In this document: positions 9,516 to 18,754 of the stretch, piece by piece
Layout of the letters: each line of letters opens with the position of its first letter
Numbering within the stretch: position 1 is the stretch's first letter
Source of the DNA: Aurantiochytrium sp. KH105
Lineage: Eukaryota; Sar; Bigyra; Thraustochytrida; Thraustochytriidae
Length of the DNA stretch: 64,000 nucleotides
Assembly: GCA_003116975.1 (NCBI GenBank)
Contig: BGKB01000063.1
Coordinates: 124,001 to 188,000 of the forward strand
Direction of reading: 5' to 3'
Program-made: the position numbers and the translations under genes
Notes under the pieces: model-generated
Told to the model about the DNA's origin: nothing
The model's input: only the letters and a program-made list of their open reading frames with translations
The model's database searches: none

Positions 9516-11354
9516 ATGACACTCCAAGTAAGTCCAGGTCGCCGGGCCGAGGCGCAAGTGAAGCTTGGCGTACTGGGGTTCACGCGCACAGCAGTGAACT
9601 TTGCCGGCGGGGTCGCAGGCCGCGTGCTTTCATGGGCTAGCTTCTCGGCAGTATCGCGGTCCGGCAAACCCGTGGACCTGAACAGTGGCAACAGTTCAAT
9701 CGAAGACGAGGACACCGACGGCAGCGATGAAAACGAGTCCATCTTTGAGAATTTTGAAATGCTTGGCACCGCCGCGTCCACGACAAGTCCCGGATCCAGG
9801 GCTGGTGCGAGCGTCCTCGGGTACTCTGGATATGATGGTCTCATGGAGTCCGAGGTATGGTCAGAGTCCGAGCCGGCCTCGCGTCCCAGTGGTGCCGACG
9901 CGCTGGCCTTTGCGGAAGCCGGCGGCGCACCTGCAAATGCCAATTGGCAAGATGGGAGCTTTGCAACGCCGCGTCACACTCTGAGTAGCAGCGTATCAAG
10001 TCACGATACGGGATCCTCTCGTTCAGACCCGGTGCGAATTGTGATTGTGGGTGGCGGCTTTGCCGGCATTCGGGCCAAATTGTGCCTCGATCGAGCTCGT
10101 CTGGAAAATTGCGTCGTGACGCTCATCGACAAGAAACAATTTTTCGAGTACACGCCAGGGATTCTCGGGGCACTGACGCGGGGAGGGTGGGAGTCTTTGA
10201 CGCGATCCTATCCTCGTCGAGGCTTCGTGCAAGGCCTCGTCAAGCGCGTCGATCTTGACAGCGTCACCGTCGAGGCAGGCGGCGAGTTTCGTGTTCCGTT
10301 TGACTACCTCATTTACGCAGCAGGGGGCGCTTACGGCATGCAGCCTCATGATCCCAGCGGCGTTATCAAGCCGCGCAATACACGTGCTCGACACGCCCAG
10401 AACCCGGTCCAAACAGTCGAACGCTGGAATGATGTCGTTGGCACAGAAAACGAAATTGCAGACGCCGAACACATTGTCATCATTGGTGCGGGCTATGTTG
10501 GCGTGGAATGGGCGGCTGAGATCGCCGAAGTCTACGCAGGGACAGAAAAATGTATCACGCTCATCGATCGCAATAATGAGGTGTGCCATTCTCTTCCCGC
10601 GGCTGCGCGTCAGCACATTCAGTCTTGGCTCGAGAGCCGTGGCGTCGATCTTCTTTTGGGCGCTCGCGTTCTCAATCTTAACAAGCGCGATCGGACCGTG
10701 GCGCTGCAAGTAGGCAACGAATCTCGACCTCGAACCCTGCGCTTTGACTTGTGTCTCGAGTGCAAGGGTTTGCGCCCCAACACGGACGCGTTACGTCCCG
10801 TGTTTGCGAGCGCCCTCTCTGGCGACGGTCGCATTTGTGTCAACGACGAGCTCAATGTCATGTCAAGCGATGGTGTTCTCAAGGCGCACAACATTTTTGC
10901 AGTGGGGGATGTGGTAGCGCACAAAGCGTCGGCTCGCTGGAGAGGTATGGCCTTGTACGCTGAGTTGCAGGCCGACATTGCCTGCGCAAATATTGTGGCA
11001 AGCCTGCAAGACAAACCAGCGCGGGTGTTTCCCAGCGATGTGACGCATGTCGACGCGGCAGCTGGCATCCCCGTTGCACAGGTCGTGAGCCTTGGCCGGC
11101 TGGATGCCAGTCTCCGTCTGGAGGATTTTGTGGTGAACGGCTTTGCCGCCGCATGGCTCAAGGTGGTCATGGAAGAGACGAAACTTTTGGAGGCGGCAGG
11201 CAACCCCGCCGGGCACTACTTTTGGCAAGTCTCCGAAAGAGCGTTGATGCTTGTGTGGCGAAAATTTCTCGTGAAGAGCGAAACGAAGCAATCGCCCAAA
11301 CAAGCTTCTTCTTCTTCTTCTTCTTCTTCGATCTTGATGCCCCTTAATTCTTGA
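9516..11354 (+). CDS. FAD-dependent pyridine nucleotide-disulphide oxidoreductase (FSP1/AIFM2- or NDH2-like)
   Basis: 612 residues from ATG 9516; an in-frame ATG at 9285 would add 77 Arg-rich residues. Two Rossmann folds are clear: IVIVGGGFAG (FAD), about 177-186 from the chosen start, and IVIIGAGYVGVEW (NAD(P)H), about 320. A late NIFAVGDVV is the typical flavin-contacting motif. The FEYTPGILGAL and FDYLIYAAGG segments fit AIFM2/FSP1 and type II NADH dehydrogenases, which pass electrons from NAD(P)H to quinones. About 170 Ser/acid-rich residues precede the FAD domain, and the C-terminus has a poly-Ser run encoded by TTC repeats (11306-11329). Localisation is unclear; the basic N-terminus could be a mitochondrial presequence. 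The exact subfamily is unresolved. Confidence 0.8.
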   Translation: MTLQVSPGRRAEAQVKLGVLGFTRTAVNFAGGVAGRVLSWASFSAVSRSGKPVDLNSGNSSIEDEDTDGSDENESIFENFEMLGTAASTTSPGSRAGASVLGYSGYDGLMESEVWSESEPASRPSGADALAFAEAGGAPANANWQDGSFATPRHTLSSSVSSHDTGSSRSDPVRIVIVGGGFAGIRAKLCLDRARLENCVVTLIDKKQFFEYTPGILGALTRGGWESLTRSYPRRGFVQGLVKRVDLDSVTVEAGGEFRVPFDYLIYAAGGAYGMQPHDPSGVIKPRNTRARHAQNPVQTVERWNDVVGTENEIADAEHIVIIGAGYVGVEWAAEIAEVYAGTEKCITLIDRNNEVCHSLPAAARQHIQSWLESRGVDLLLGARVLNLNKRDRTVALQVGNESRPRTLRFDLCLECKGLRPNTDALRPVFASALSGDGRICVNDELNVMSSDGVLKAHNIFAVGDVVAHKASARWRGMALYAELQADIACANIVASLQDKPARVFPSDVTHVDAAAGIPVAQVVSLGRLDASLRLEDFVVNGFAAAWLKVVMEETKLLEAAGNPAGHYFWQVSERALMLVWRKFLVKSETKQSPKQASSSSSSSSILMPLNS

Positions 11355-11647
11355 CGCAAGTGCTGCCCGCCCGCCTGCCTGCCTGCAAACCTGCATCCGC
11401 ACATGTATGTACTCTCTCGCTGCCTTGCTGTGCGGCAAACAATCTCTCTCTCTCTCTCTTTATTTCTCACTTTATACTTTGGCGTTCTCTTTTGGGAGAC
11501 CGCTGCTTTTGTGCAGCGCGATAGGTTCCCCTGATTTTGAACCTCGCCTTACTTCTTGAAGGAGGGAAAGAGCTTCATGTCAATCAGGATAATCTTTATC
11601 ATTTTACTTTATCACGTGTTTCCAACCAAATGCAAATGCAACGGTTT

Positions 11648-12454
11648 CTAAGCAGACGCCGTAGCAGGCTTCGCCCCGCAACGCTTCGAGAGGATTGTAT
11701 ACGAGGCATCTTCTTCTCCCTCCATCTGGGAGACCTGAGGAGAAGTCTCGTCCATCTTGTAGCCCAAACGCTCGTAGAACTTAGCTGCCGCCTCGTTGCA
11801 GTTGAGAACAGTGAGGCAGACCCAGTCCATCCCCGCACGCCGCGCGATGAGTTCGGCAAGCAGCATGATATGCCGGCCCACGCCTTTTCGCGAACAGGTC
11901 GCCTGATCAACCTGAACCTCGTAAACGTAAAGGACAAGCTGGTCCTCCTCGCGCTCGAAACGGAAGTGAAGAAAAGCACGAGGGACATTCTCTGTATCAA
12001 ATGCGACGAGTAGACGCGCCTCCTCGCTCTCGAGTTCGCGCTGCTTCTTGAGCGCATTCCAGCCCCAACCCGATTCTTCATAAGAGGCCTTCATGTTGGC
12101 CTCGGTCATGTCGAAGCACGCCTTGAGAACCTCGGGCGGTACCCCGCCCTCTGCACCGCGTGCGAACGCCTTGAGTGTGAGCTGAAGCCCGTTCCGATCG
12201 AATTTGGCAAAGGCGGCAAAGTTCTCGAGGTGATCGCGGGGCGTTGTGCCATCTTCTGCAAACCGCGCGGCCGAGAGCGTGGAGCTAATTCTGCGGCTCT
12301 CTTCGGCGAGTTTAGCGCGCTCCTGCTTTTTTGCGGCCTTCTTCGCTGCCTTCTGTTCTTCTTTGGTCAGCTTCCTGCCGGTGACCGTGGCCTTTTGCGC
12401 GAACTCCTTGGAGAGCGCCGAGACCTTCTCCTCCGCAGCTTGAGCAGCCGTCAT
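11648..12454 (-). CDS. NAA40: N-alpha-acetyltransferase 40 (NatD-type GNAT)
   Basis: 268 residues from ATG 12454 (context AACAAGATG), close to the usual length of about 240. The frame is open another 444 bp upstream, but those residues are low-complexity and unlike the family. NatD acetylates the N-terminus of histones H4 and H2A. Seen: a Lys/Ala-rich N-terminal helix (28-55), NMKASYEESGWGW (120-132) and LYVYEVQVD (175-183), both typical of NAA40, the acetyl-CoA loop R189-K-G-V-G-R194, and LTVLNCNEAAAKFYERLGY (214-232), the C-terminal GNAT element. It is probably nuclear/cytosolic. It is head to head with UROD and convergent with the flavoprotein gene (293 bp gap, with only a CT-rich tract at about 11441-11460). 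Confidence 0.87.
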   Translation of the reverse strand: MTAAQAAEEKVSALSKEFAQKATVTGRKLTKEEQKAAKKAAKKQERAKLAEESRRISSTLSAARFAEDGTTPRDHLENFAAFAKFDRNGLQLTLKAFARGAEGGVPPEVLKACFDMTEANMKASYEESGWGWNALKKQRELESEEARLLVAFDTENVPRAFLHFRFEREEDQLVLYVYEVQVDQATCSRKGVGRHIMLLAELIARRAGMDWVCLTVLNCNEAAAKFYERLGYKMDETSPQVSQMEGEEDASYTILSKRCGAKPATASA

Positions 12455-12957
12455 CTTGTTATTCTCGCCGCAGAGCTCCTTTTCTTTCGTTTCGTTTCGC
12501 TTCGTGTCGTGTCGTGTCTTTTCGTGTCGATTCAACTCTTCTCTATGCACGCAGTTCTCGCGGCAGCTGGCGCTTTTCCAGATCCACTTCCTCCGGACTT
12601 GCGCGGTGGCGCGCGAGTGCGTGAATTGGGTCTTTGTGCGAGTCGTCGTCGTGGTTAGGCTCGTCCGTCTGTCTCCGTGCCAAAAGAAAGGACCTAAAAG
12701 ACCTAAACGTGCAATAGTCCCTTTCTTGACTTTGATGCATGTTTGCTCCCTTGCTTGATTTTCATCCGAGTCCAGCCAGAGAGGCAAAGCCTGGACTTGC
12801 GCGCTGCAGCGAGGGAGCGAGCAAACGAGCGAGCAGCAGGCGCGTCCGAGGGCCAGCAGCGGCCTGCTCAGCGTCTCTGGCGCTGGCCACCACATCACGC
12901 GCGAGCTTCAGGGCTAGCTAGCCATTTCGCTATTTCGCCATTTTGATCGCTTGCAAC
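12455..12957. promoter_or_regulatory. Divergent upstream region, NAA40 / UROD
   Basis: 503 bp between two starts. Close to NAA40 there is a TTCGT/GTCGT pentanucleotide-like tract (about 12485-12530). Open frames across it are Arg/Ser-rich and unsupported. It presumably holds both promoters and leaders. Confidence 0.5.
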
Positions 12958-14295
12958 ATGGCGCCATCCAGCGACGCCGGCCAGACGTCCTGGGCGAGCT
13001 TGACCCTTGCCGTGGGCGTGGGCGCCGTGCTGGGCGCGGCTGCGGCGGTGGCCGCGGCTAAGACGAGCGGAGTCGAGATTTCCGAGTTTGGCAAGGCGCC
13101 CAAGGGCGCAGCCACCGCGGGTAGACTCAAGCCGGACGAAAGCGGCGCCATGGCGGCCGGGCGGCGCAAGGTAAAGCGCGTACCCGTGGAGGACTTTCCG
13201 CCAGCGAAGAACGATCTTCTCTTGCGAGCAGCGCGCGGAGAAGAAACGGAGCGCGTTCCTGTGTGGATGCATCGCCAGGCCGGAAGGTATTTGCCCGAGT
13301 TTAGGGAGCTTCGCAAACATGCTGACTTCTTCACCATGTGCCAGGATCCGGAGCTGGCGACCGAAGTAACTCTGCAGCCGCTCGAGCGATTCCCCACTCT
13401 CGACGCTGTTATTGTTTTCTCCGACATCCTCGTCATTCCGCAGGCTATGGGTATGGAAGTGCAGATGGTCCCGGGTCGTGGGCCCGTCTTTCCTGACCGC
13501 CTTGTCGACCCGGCGGATCTCGACCGCCTCAACTTCAAGCCAGACATGGAAAAGACCCTCGGCTACGTCTACGATGTGGTCAATCTTACGCGCCAGCGTG
13601 TCAAGGCGCGCGTTCCTGTGATTGGATTCTCCGGTGCACCGTTTACTCTTATGGGCTACATGATTGAAGGCGGTGGCAGCAAGACCATGAGCAAGGTCAA
13701 GGCTTGGCTATACTGCCACCCGGAGGCGTCGAAAAAACTCTTGCAAGCACTCACGGACATTATCATTGAGTACCTTGTCGGCAAGGTTCGCGCCGGAGCT
13801 CAGTTGCTCGAGGTCTTTGAGAGCTCGGGTGGCGATCTGGGCCCGGAGCTCTACGACGAGTTCTCGCATCCTTACTTGTGCCAGATCGCGACCAAGGTCA
13901 AGGCAGAGCTGCGCGCCCAGGGCCTTCCCGAGGTTCCCATGACAGTCTTTGCTCGAAATGTGCGTCACGAGGGTGCTCTCGAAAAGCTCGCCGACTCCGA
14001 GTACGATACGCTTAGTCTCGACTGGAACATCTTGCCCGAGGTTGCACGTCGCCGGGTCTCGATCAAGAAGGCCTCTCTTCAGGGCAACTTGGACCCGTGC
14101 GCTCTGTACGCCTCGCCGGACCGCATTCGTGCGCTTGTCCAAGATATGGTCAAGGGCTTTGGAACGCAGCGTTACATTGCCAACCTCGGACACGGCATGC
14201 TTCCGGACCACGACCCGGAGCATGCGCACGCTCTCATCCTGGCCGTGCAGGAAGTTTCCGCGGAGATGAACAAGAAGACTTCGCAAGCAAACTAA
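12958..14295 (+). CDS. Uroporphyrinogen decarboxylase with N-terminal extension
   Basis: 445 residues from ATG 12958. UROD removes four carboxyl groups from uroporphyrinogen III to give coproporphyrinogen III in heme synthesis. The catalytic domain (about 85-440) is well conserved: PVWMHRQAGRYLPEFR (101-116, with substrate-binding R106 and R110), FSDIL (D156), GFSGAPFTLMGYMIEGG (223-239, Y234), and NLGHG (H412). The first 80 residues are extra compared with cytosolic UROD and hold an Ala/Val-rich hydrophobic segment (about 14-34), which suggests a signal anchor or organelle targeting. An in-frame ATG at 13150 (GGCGCCATGG, strong context) would give a 381-residue enzyme of standard length, so two products are possible. 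Confidence 0.93.
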   Translation: MAPSSDAGQTSWASLTLAVGVGAVLGAAAAVAAAKTSGVEISEFGKAPKGAATAGRLKPDESGAMAAGRRKVKRVPVEDFPPAKNDLLLRAARGEETERVPVWMHRQAGRYLPEFRELRKHADFFTMCQDPELATEVTLQPLERFPTLDAVIVFSDILVIPQAMGMEVQMVPGRGPVFPDRLVDPADLDRLNFKPDMEKTLGYVYDVVNLTRQRVKARVPVIGFSGAPFTLMGYMIEGGGSKTMSKVKAWLYCHPEASKKLLQALTDIIIEYLVGKVRAGAQLLEVFESSGGDLGPELYDEFSHPYLCQIATKVKAELRAQGLPEVPMTVFARNVRHEGALEKLADSEYDTLSLDWNILPEVARRRVSIKKASLQGNLDPCALYASPDRIRALVQDMVKGFGTQRYIANLGHGMLPDHDPEHAHALILAVQEVSAEMNKKTSQAN

Positions 14296-14836
14296 TCGAT
14301 CAATCATAGCTGCTGCCACTGGTCATTTCATTTTTCCCAAGTCTCAAACCTAACCTAATTTGATCCGATTGACTGTGAATGAAGAACAACCACCGCTCGA
14401 GCTCGCTCGAACCTCAATATCATCGAACCAGACGCCACGCCGCCCCGCCCGTTGCCAAAAGCTTCAGCGCCATCACGGCCTCGTCTCGCCTTTGCTCAAT
14501 CTCGCCGGCGCTCCCTGACGGGCGAGCCGCCGACTCGCACTGTCGCAACGACGGAGCCACTGGGACGGAACTCACAATGGAATGTCAAGTCAGCAGCGCA
14601 AGTTGCAGTTGGGCCCAAGAAAACGCAAGTCGGAAAAAAAAACCAAAAACCTGTGAAAGCCACCGTGACGTGACGCACGTGCTGCGGCTGCTCGCAAGAG
14701 AGAGCAAGCTTCATCCTTCGCCACCTCCATCCCGCCGCGGCCGCCCGCCTCGCCACCGCGACCGCCACCGGGACCGCGACCGCGACCGCGACCGCGACCG
14801 CGACCGGGACCGCGACCGCGAGCCGCGCCGCCGAGG
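14296..14836. other. Intergenic region upstream of CCS
   Basis: 541 bp between the UROD stop and the CCS start. The last 100 bp hold a CCGCGA hexanucleotide array (14754-14822). An open frame through it (14379-15203) encodes only Arg/Asp-type repeats in another frame and is rejected. Confidence 0.6.
14754..14822. repeat. CCGCGA hexanucleotide array
   Basis: About eleven hexamer units, mostly CCGCGA with a few CCGGGA, ending 14 bp before the CCS start codon, so probably within the 5' leader. Confidence 0.9.
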
Positions 14837-15931
14837 ATGCTGCGGCTGCTCGCGCGGGCGCGCGGCCTGCGGCTGCGCGCGGCGGCGGGGGCTCCGGGCC
14901 CGCGCTCGGGCCCGCCGCGGCGAGGCGCCGAGAGCGCGCAAACGCGCAACGCGGCGGCGCTCGCGGCGCCTCGCAGACTCGCGGCGCCTCGCAGACTCGC
15001 GCGCGCGGAGCAGCGGCGCGGCGGGCGGCAGGCGCTCTGCGGCGTCGCGGGCGCGCTCGGCGCGCTCGGCACGCTCTGGACGGCAGGCATCGCAGCGGCG
15101 CGAGCCGAGGCCGGGGAGATGCAGGAGGCCGAGTCCGGCGCCATGGCGGCGGCGGCGGCGGCGACGCAAGACGACGACCTGCTCACGTACGAGCTGTTCG
15201 TGAAGATGTCGTGCGAGTCGTGTGCCAAGACAATTCGAGGCGCGCTCGACGCGCGAGCCTGGGAGGTCGTCCAGATCGACGTGCCGACGGACCTAGTGGT
15301 CGTGCGCAGCGCGGCGCCCGCCAAGGCAGTCGTCGAGGAGATTGAGTCCGTGGGCTTCGAAGCTGCCATCATCGGAACCAGCGCAGGTCTAGCCTCGGAC
15401 GGCTCCATTACCGTCCCGGATACCGTGGGCTCCTTTGAGGAAAGCGTGTCCGTAATTGGCGAGTTCCGAGGCGAGGCATACGGGCATGGGAACGTCGTCG
15501 GCGTTGTCCGCATCATTCAGCGCTCCAACAACGTGGCGGCCCTGCAAGTCTCCCTTGGAGGTCTCAAGGCGGGCGACTCGTATTCTGTGGCAATCCATTG
15601 CTTTGGAGACCCTCGTCCTGGCAAGCAGGGCGGCGTCTTTGAAGGTGCAGATTGCAGCATCGCGAACGCGCCGACGACTCCTGAAGCCGCCAAAGACGTC
15701 CCAGGATTTCTATGCAGCGCTATTGCCAACGATTCGGGTGAGATCGACATCACCAAGGCCGTACGCGGCCTTCGCGTCTGGGAAGCAATTGGGCGCGGAA
15801 TGGTTGTACATGCTGATGATGACTCTTGGACGTCTCTCGCGACCTGCGTCGTCGCGCGAAGCGCAGTCGTAGGCGCAAACCACAAAAAGGTGTGCACCTG
15901 CGACGGCACTATTATTTGGGAGGCAAAGTAA
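14837..15931 (+). CDS. Copper chaperone for Cu/Zn superoxide dismutase (CCS), with presequence
   Basis: 364 residues. CCS loads copper into Cu/Zn-SOD and forms its disulfide. The three-domain plan is visible: an HMA domain with MSCESC (C126, C129); an SOD-like domain (about 205-345) that has lost most metal ligands (the first His of FHVH is Ala) but keeps IGRGMVVHADDD; and a C-terminal CxC (C353-T-C355) that delivers copper. Residues 1-64 are very Arg-rich and 65-90 hydrophobic, resembling a bipartite mitochondrial presequence, which would place the product in the intermembrane space. An internal ATG at 15143 (GGCGCCATGG) gives a form without presequence. The 18-bp direct repeat near 14963-14998 duplicates part of the presequence. 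Confidence 0.9.
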   Translation: MLRLLARARGLRLRAAAGAPGPRSGPPRRGAESAQTRNAAALAAPRRLAAPRRLARAEQRRGGRQALCGVAGALGALGTLWTAGIAAARAEAGEMQEAESGAMAAAAAATQDDDLLTYELFVKMSCESCAKTIRGALDARAWEVVQIDVPTDLVVVRSAAPAKAVVEEIESVGFEAAIIGTSAGLASDGSITVPDTVGSFEESVSVIGEFRGEAYGHGNVVGVVRIIQRSNNVAALQVSLGGLKAGDSYSVAIHCFGDPRPGKQGGVFEGADCSIANAPTTPEAAKDVPGFLCSAIANDSGEIDITKAVRGLRVWEAIGRGMVVHADDDSWTSLATCVVARSAVVGANHKKVCTCDGTIIWEAK

Positions 15932-15958
15932 AGTAATGGACTGGATTTTAACAAATGA

Positions 15959-18754
15959 TCACTCTTGCATTAGGCCTAATGCATTCTGCGCGCTCGCAAC
16001 AACCCGCTCGTAGGTAAACACGCGACTCTTGCGACCTCGTCGAGGCTGAAATGTCTGCATTGAATCTTCCGAGGCCTCTTGCAAACCTGTTGCAGAAGCC
16101 TTGACACCAATAGACTGGTTTCGCTTTGCAGCACTCTCCACGGATTCGCTACTCGGCCCCGATAGCGACCTTGTCGTGGTCTGCGAAGTCGCCGCATCGT
16201 CACTTGATGCCGCGCCACGCCCTGGGCGACCTAAAGATGCACTTCTCGATGACATTTCGCCGCCTTGGTGAAAGTGAGTATGTGACGACGCGGAATGCTG
16301 ATGCTGGTGCTGGCCCCCAGCAGCTCGACGATGAGCTGCTGGGCGCCCACGACGTCGGTGGAGTGTCGAGCCCGAAGAGGTGGCACTCGTACTCGATGTA
16401 GGAGGAAATGTCGACATCATGTTTGCTTCGTTCTCCTCATCGTGCAAAGTACCATGAGACGCGCGGCCATTCTCATGAGTAAGCACCGGTGTCGCGTGTG
16501 CCTTCTTCGTTCCAGACTTTTCCATTTGCAAAGATACGCGCGCGTCTTCGTCGCGAGATGGGTCGTCAGAGTCCCAGGCAGCAAAGTCGAAAGGTGGATC
16601 GTCAAAGCTAAAAACACCACTTTTTTCTCCGTATTTTCCAAAACCGAGCCCCGTTGCAGTGGTGGCCGCTTTTGCATTCGAGTCCAAAGACGCAAGAAAA
16701 GCTTCCCAAACGACCTTGAGCACAACAAGAGACGCAAGCAATCCACAGAGGTAAAGCGCGTAAACGTCGAGGAAAAAATGCTGATGCCACGGGAGTCCAC
16801 AATCGACGGGAAGAAAGTGCGCAAAACTGTAGTCAAGCGCGCGGGAAATCCATAGCGCCGCACGAGTTGTACCTCCTGCAACACGCAGCGCTTCGCCAAA
16901 ATGCCGCAGATTCGCCTCTTGGGACCCGCTGATTGCCAGACCAAGGGCACGGCGAACTTCTGTTGCTTCGAGATCACTTTGGGCCAAAACTATGCCAATC
17001 TTGCTCGAGCTTACTCGAATAGCCACCTCGAGCTGTTCCGCAAGGATGGGTCGAACAATCAGCCCACGAATGTTTTCACATATCCCAGCGAGGTGCACGC
17101 ACGAGAGGTCGCCACTTGTGAACATGATGGCGGCACTCATTTCCGCAGTGCCCGCCACTTGTGGGGCGTACGCATCGCAAAAATGCTTGAGAGCTGTAAT
17201 ACTCAGACAGCGCTCCCCAACTAGCGTCAATGATAGATTGTGGTGCGCGCAAGCCTCGACGAGGACAGCCATCTCCTCGTCAGAGTATGATCCGTGTAGA
17301 ATAAGTCTACCGGGCACACCAAAAGTCCGTGGCGCTGACCTTTTTCCAAATCCGTTGACCTGAGGCCCATGACGAGATGCATCATCTTCCGGCATGGGCG
17401 GAAGTACTGCCCCAATAAGTTGCTGCAGTGGGGGCATGGGTCTTGGCTCGTCGAGATATCCGAGTACGGAATCGCTCAGGACAAGACGTTCCTCACAGTA
17501 GCCCCCAGGCACCGCGATTGGGCCGAGACCCATACCCTCTCGTACCTGCCTAAAGCTCTCATGTGCATATTTGGCGTCCTTGACGCGGGCATGAAGCCGA
17601 TACCACAGGTTGCGCAATCGCGAGAGAATATGCATATTGTTTGCGGCAAAATCTGCACCTGGAGTCCGCACAAAGGGGGGTGGATCATCAATGTCAAAGA
17701 GCGTCCAAGGATTGTGCACAACGAGTGCTGCCTTGCATAGTTCCGCAAATGTGAACCCTGATAGGGAAAAGCGATCTGTCACCACCAATGCCGGAAGATG
17801 GTTGCCACGTAAAGGCTGCGTACTCCGTATTCTTTTGCCGGTGCCCTCACCTTGATACGCGCGCAAGAGAGCAGTGGTTATAGGCCCTTCGAACGCAGCA
17901 CGCAAATCTTCGCGGGAAAGGGCCCCAAGTCCTGTCGATCGCTCGAGCGTGCAGTCGACGTGAGGCAGCGAGCACCACTTTGTTTCTGACATAGCGCGCC
18001 GCTTAGCGGGTGAGGATAGGTGTGAATGGGATCTGGGCGATACGTGTCGTCGCAGCAAATGCCAGGATTCGAGTACTTCTTCGGGTTGTGGCACGCGTTC
18101 AAGCTGCAGGACATTCAGCTTCCGCAAAAGATGTTCTTTTCGAGGACTTGAAAAAAGCTCTGGTACGAACCACGCTGGTGTAGCAAAGCGTACGGGGACA
18201 TTGTACGTTGATGCAAATTGGCTCGCGATTTCTCTGTGTGTTCACGTCTCATCGTCAGTCAGACATGTTACATTTCCGCTGCCGCATTTGCTTTCCTTTG
18301 CTCTGCGTTTGCGCCACGTGCGCAGAGTGCGTTTTCTCCCTGAGAGAAGCGCTCTGCTCCTTTTTAAGCACAAAAGGAGCGTGGGCTCTTTCAAAGGACC
18401 CTAGAAGCAGGTAAGCGGCGGCTGCACTGCTCAGGGCCGAGCACGCCTCTCTTTCTCGCAAGAGAGAGAGAGAGAGAGAGAGAGAGTTTGGTGCGATCAA
18501 GCTGGGCTGCCCGGCCCCGTTGTCTGTGTGCGAGTCGGCAAGGACGAGCTTCGGCAAGAGAGATGCGCGACACAACAGCATGAACGACATGGAGACAGCC
18601 GCTGTCATCCTACGTCAGCGAGTATTACTTACACCAAGGGGTCCGCGTGTCTGTGTACGGGCACAGAGACGAAGAGCACGTGCGGCGTCTGCGTCGCCGC
18701 GCACAGATATGCATGCCAGCTGAAAAGCACGAGGACCCAAAGAAGGGCCTCCAT
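15959..18754 (-). CDS. UDP-glycosyltransferase-like type I membrane protein (two exons)
   Basis: Join of exon 1 (18754-18633) and exon 2 (18233-15959), 798 residues. Exon 1 starts at an ATG in strong context (GAGCATGG) and encodes a signal peptide (MEALLWVLVLFSW...) followed by HVLFVSVPVHRHADPL, the usual UGT N-terminal strand. Splicing joins it in frame to VEIASQF...NVPVRFATP. Other UGT landmarks: PALVVTDRFS, and near the C-terminus FLPVDCGLPWHQHFFLDV followed by one membrane helix (about 528-556). UGTs transfer sugars from UDP-sugars to small acceptors in the ER lumen. The donor-binding signature is poor: the HGG motif reads TSGD (413-416) and the DQ motif EQ (440-441). A cytosolic Ser/His-rich tail of about 240 residues follows the membrane helix. 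Homology is firm; activity is doubtful. Confidence 0.8.
15967..15984. other. 18-bp perfect palindrome between convergent CCS and UGT ends
   Basis: TGCATTAGGCCTAATGCA is a perfect inverted repeat centred on TAGGCCTA. It lies 36-53 bp past the CCS stop and inside the last codons of the glycosyltransferase gene on the other strand. It could fold as a hairpin in either transcript and act in 3'-end formation; this is inference. Confidence 0.5.
18234..18632 (-). other. 399-bp spliceosomal intron in the UGT-like gene
   Basis: On the minus strand the exon ends ...CCCTTGGT and the intron begins GTAAGT. It ends in CACACAG before AGAAATCGCG. A CTGAC branch-point-like sequence lies about 25 nt before the acceptor. 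Splicing restores the frame through a GTA valine codon; without it the upstream frame meets a TGA near 18242 and has no ATG. A CT/GA dinucleotide repeat (18462-18487) lies inside. Confidence 0.75.

Noticed and set aside
12455-12898. 148 extra residues at the NAA40 N-terminus
   Set aside because: Composition unlike the family, pentanucleotide-derived segments, and ATG 12454 has a good context and gives the normal length.
18128-18242. UGT gene as a 5'-truncated pseudogene, because its frame runs upstream without an ATG into a stop
   Set aside because: A canonical intron joins it in frame to an exon with signal peptide and the expected N-terminal strand, so the gene is intact.
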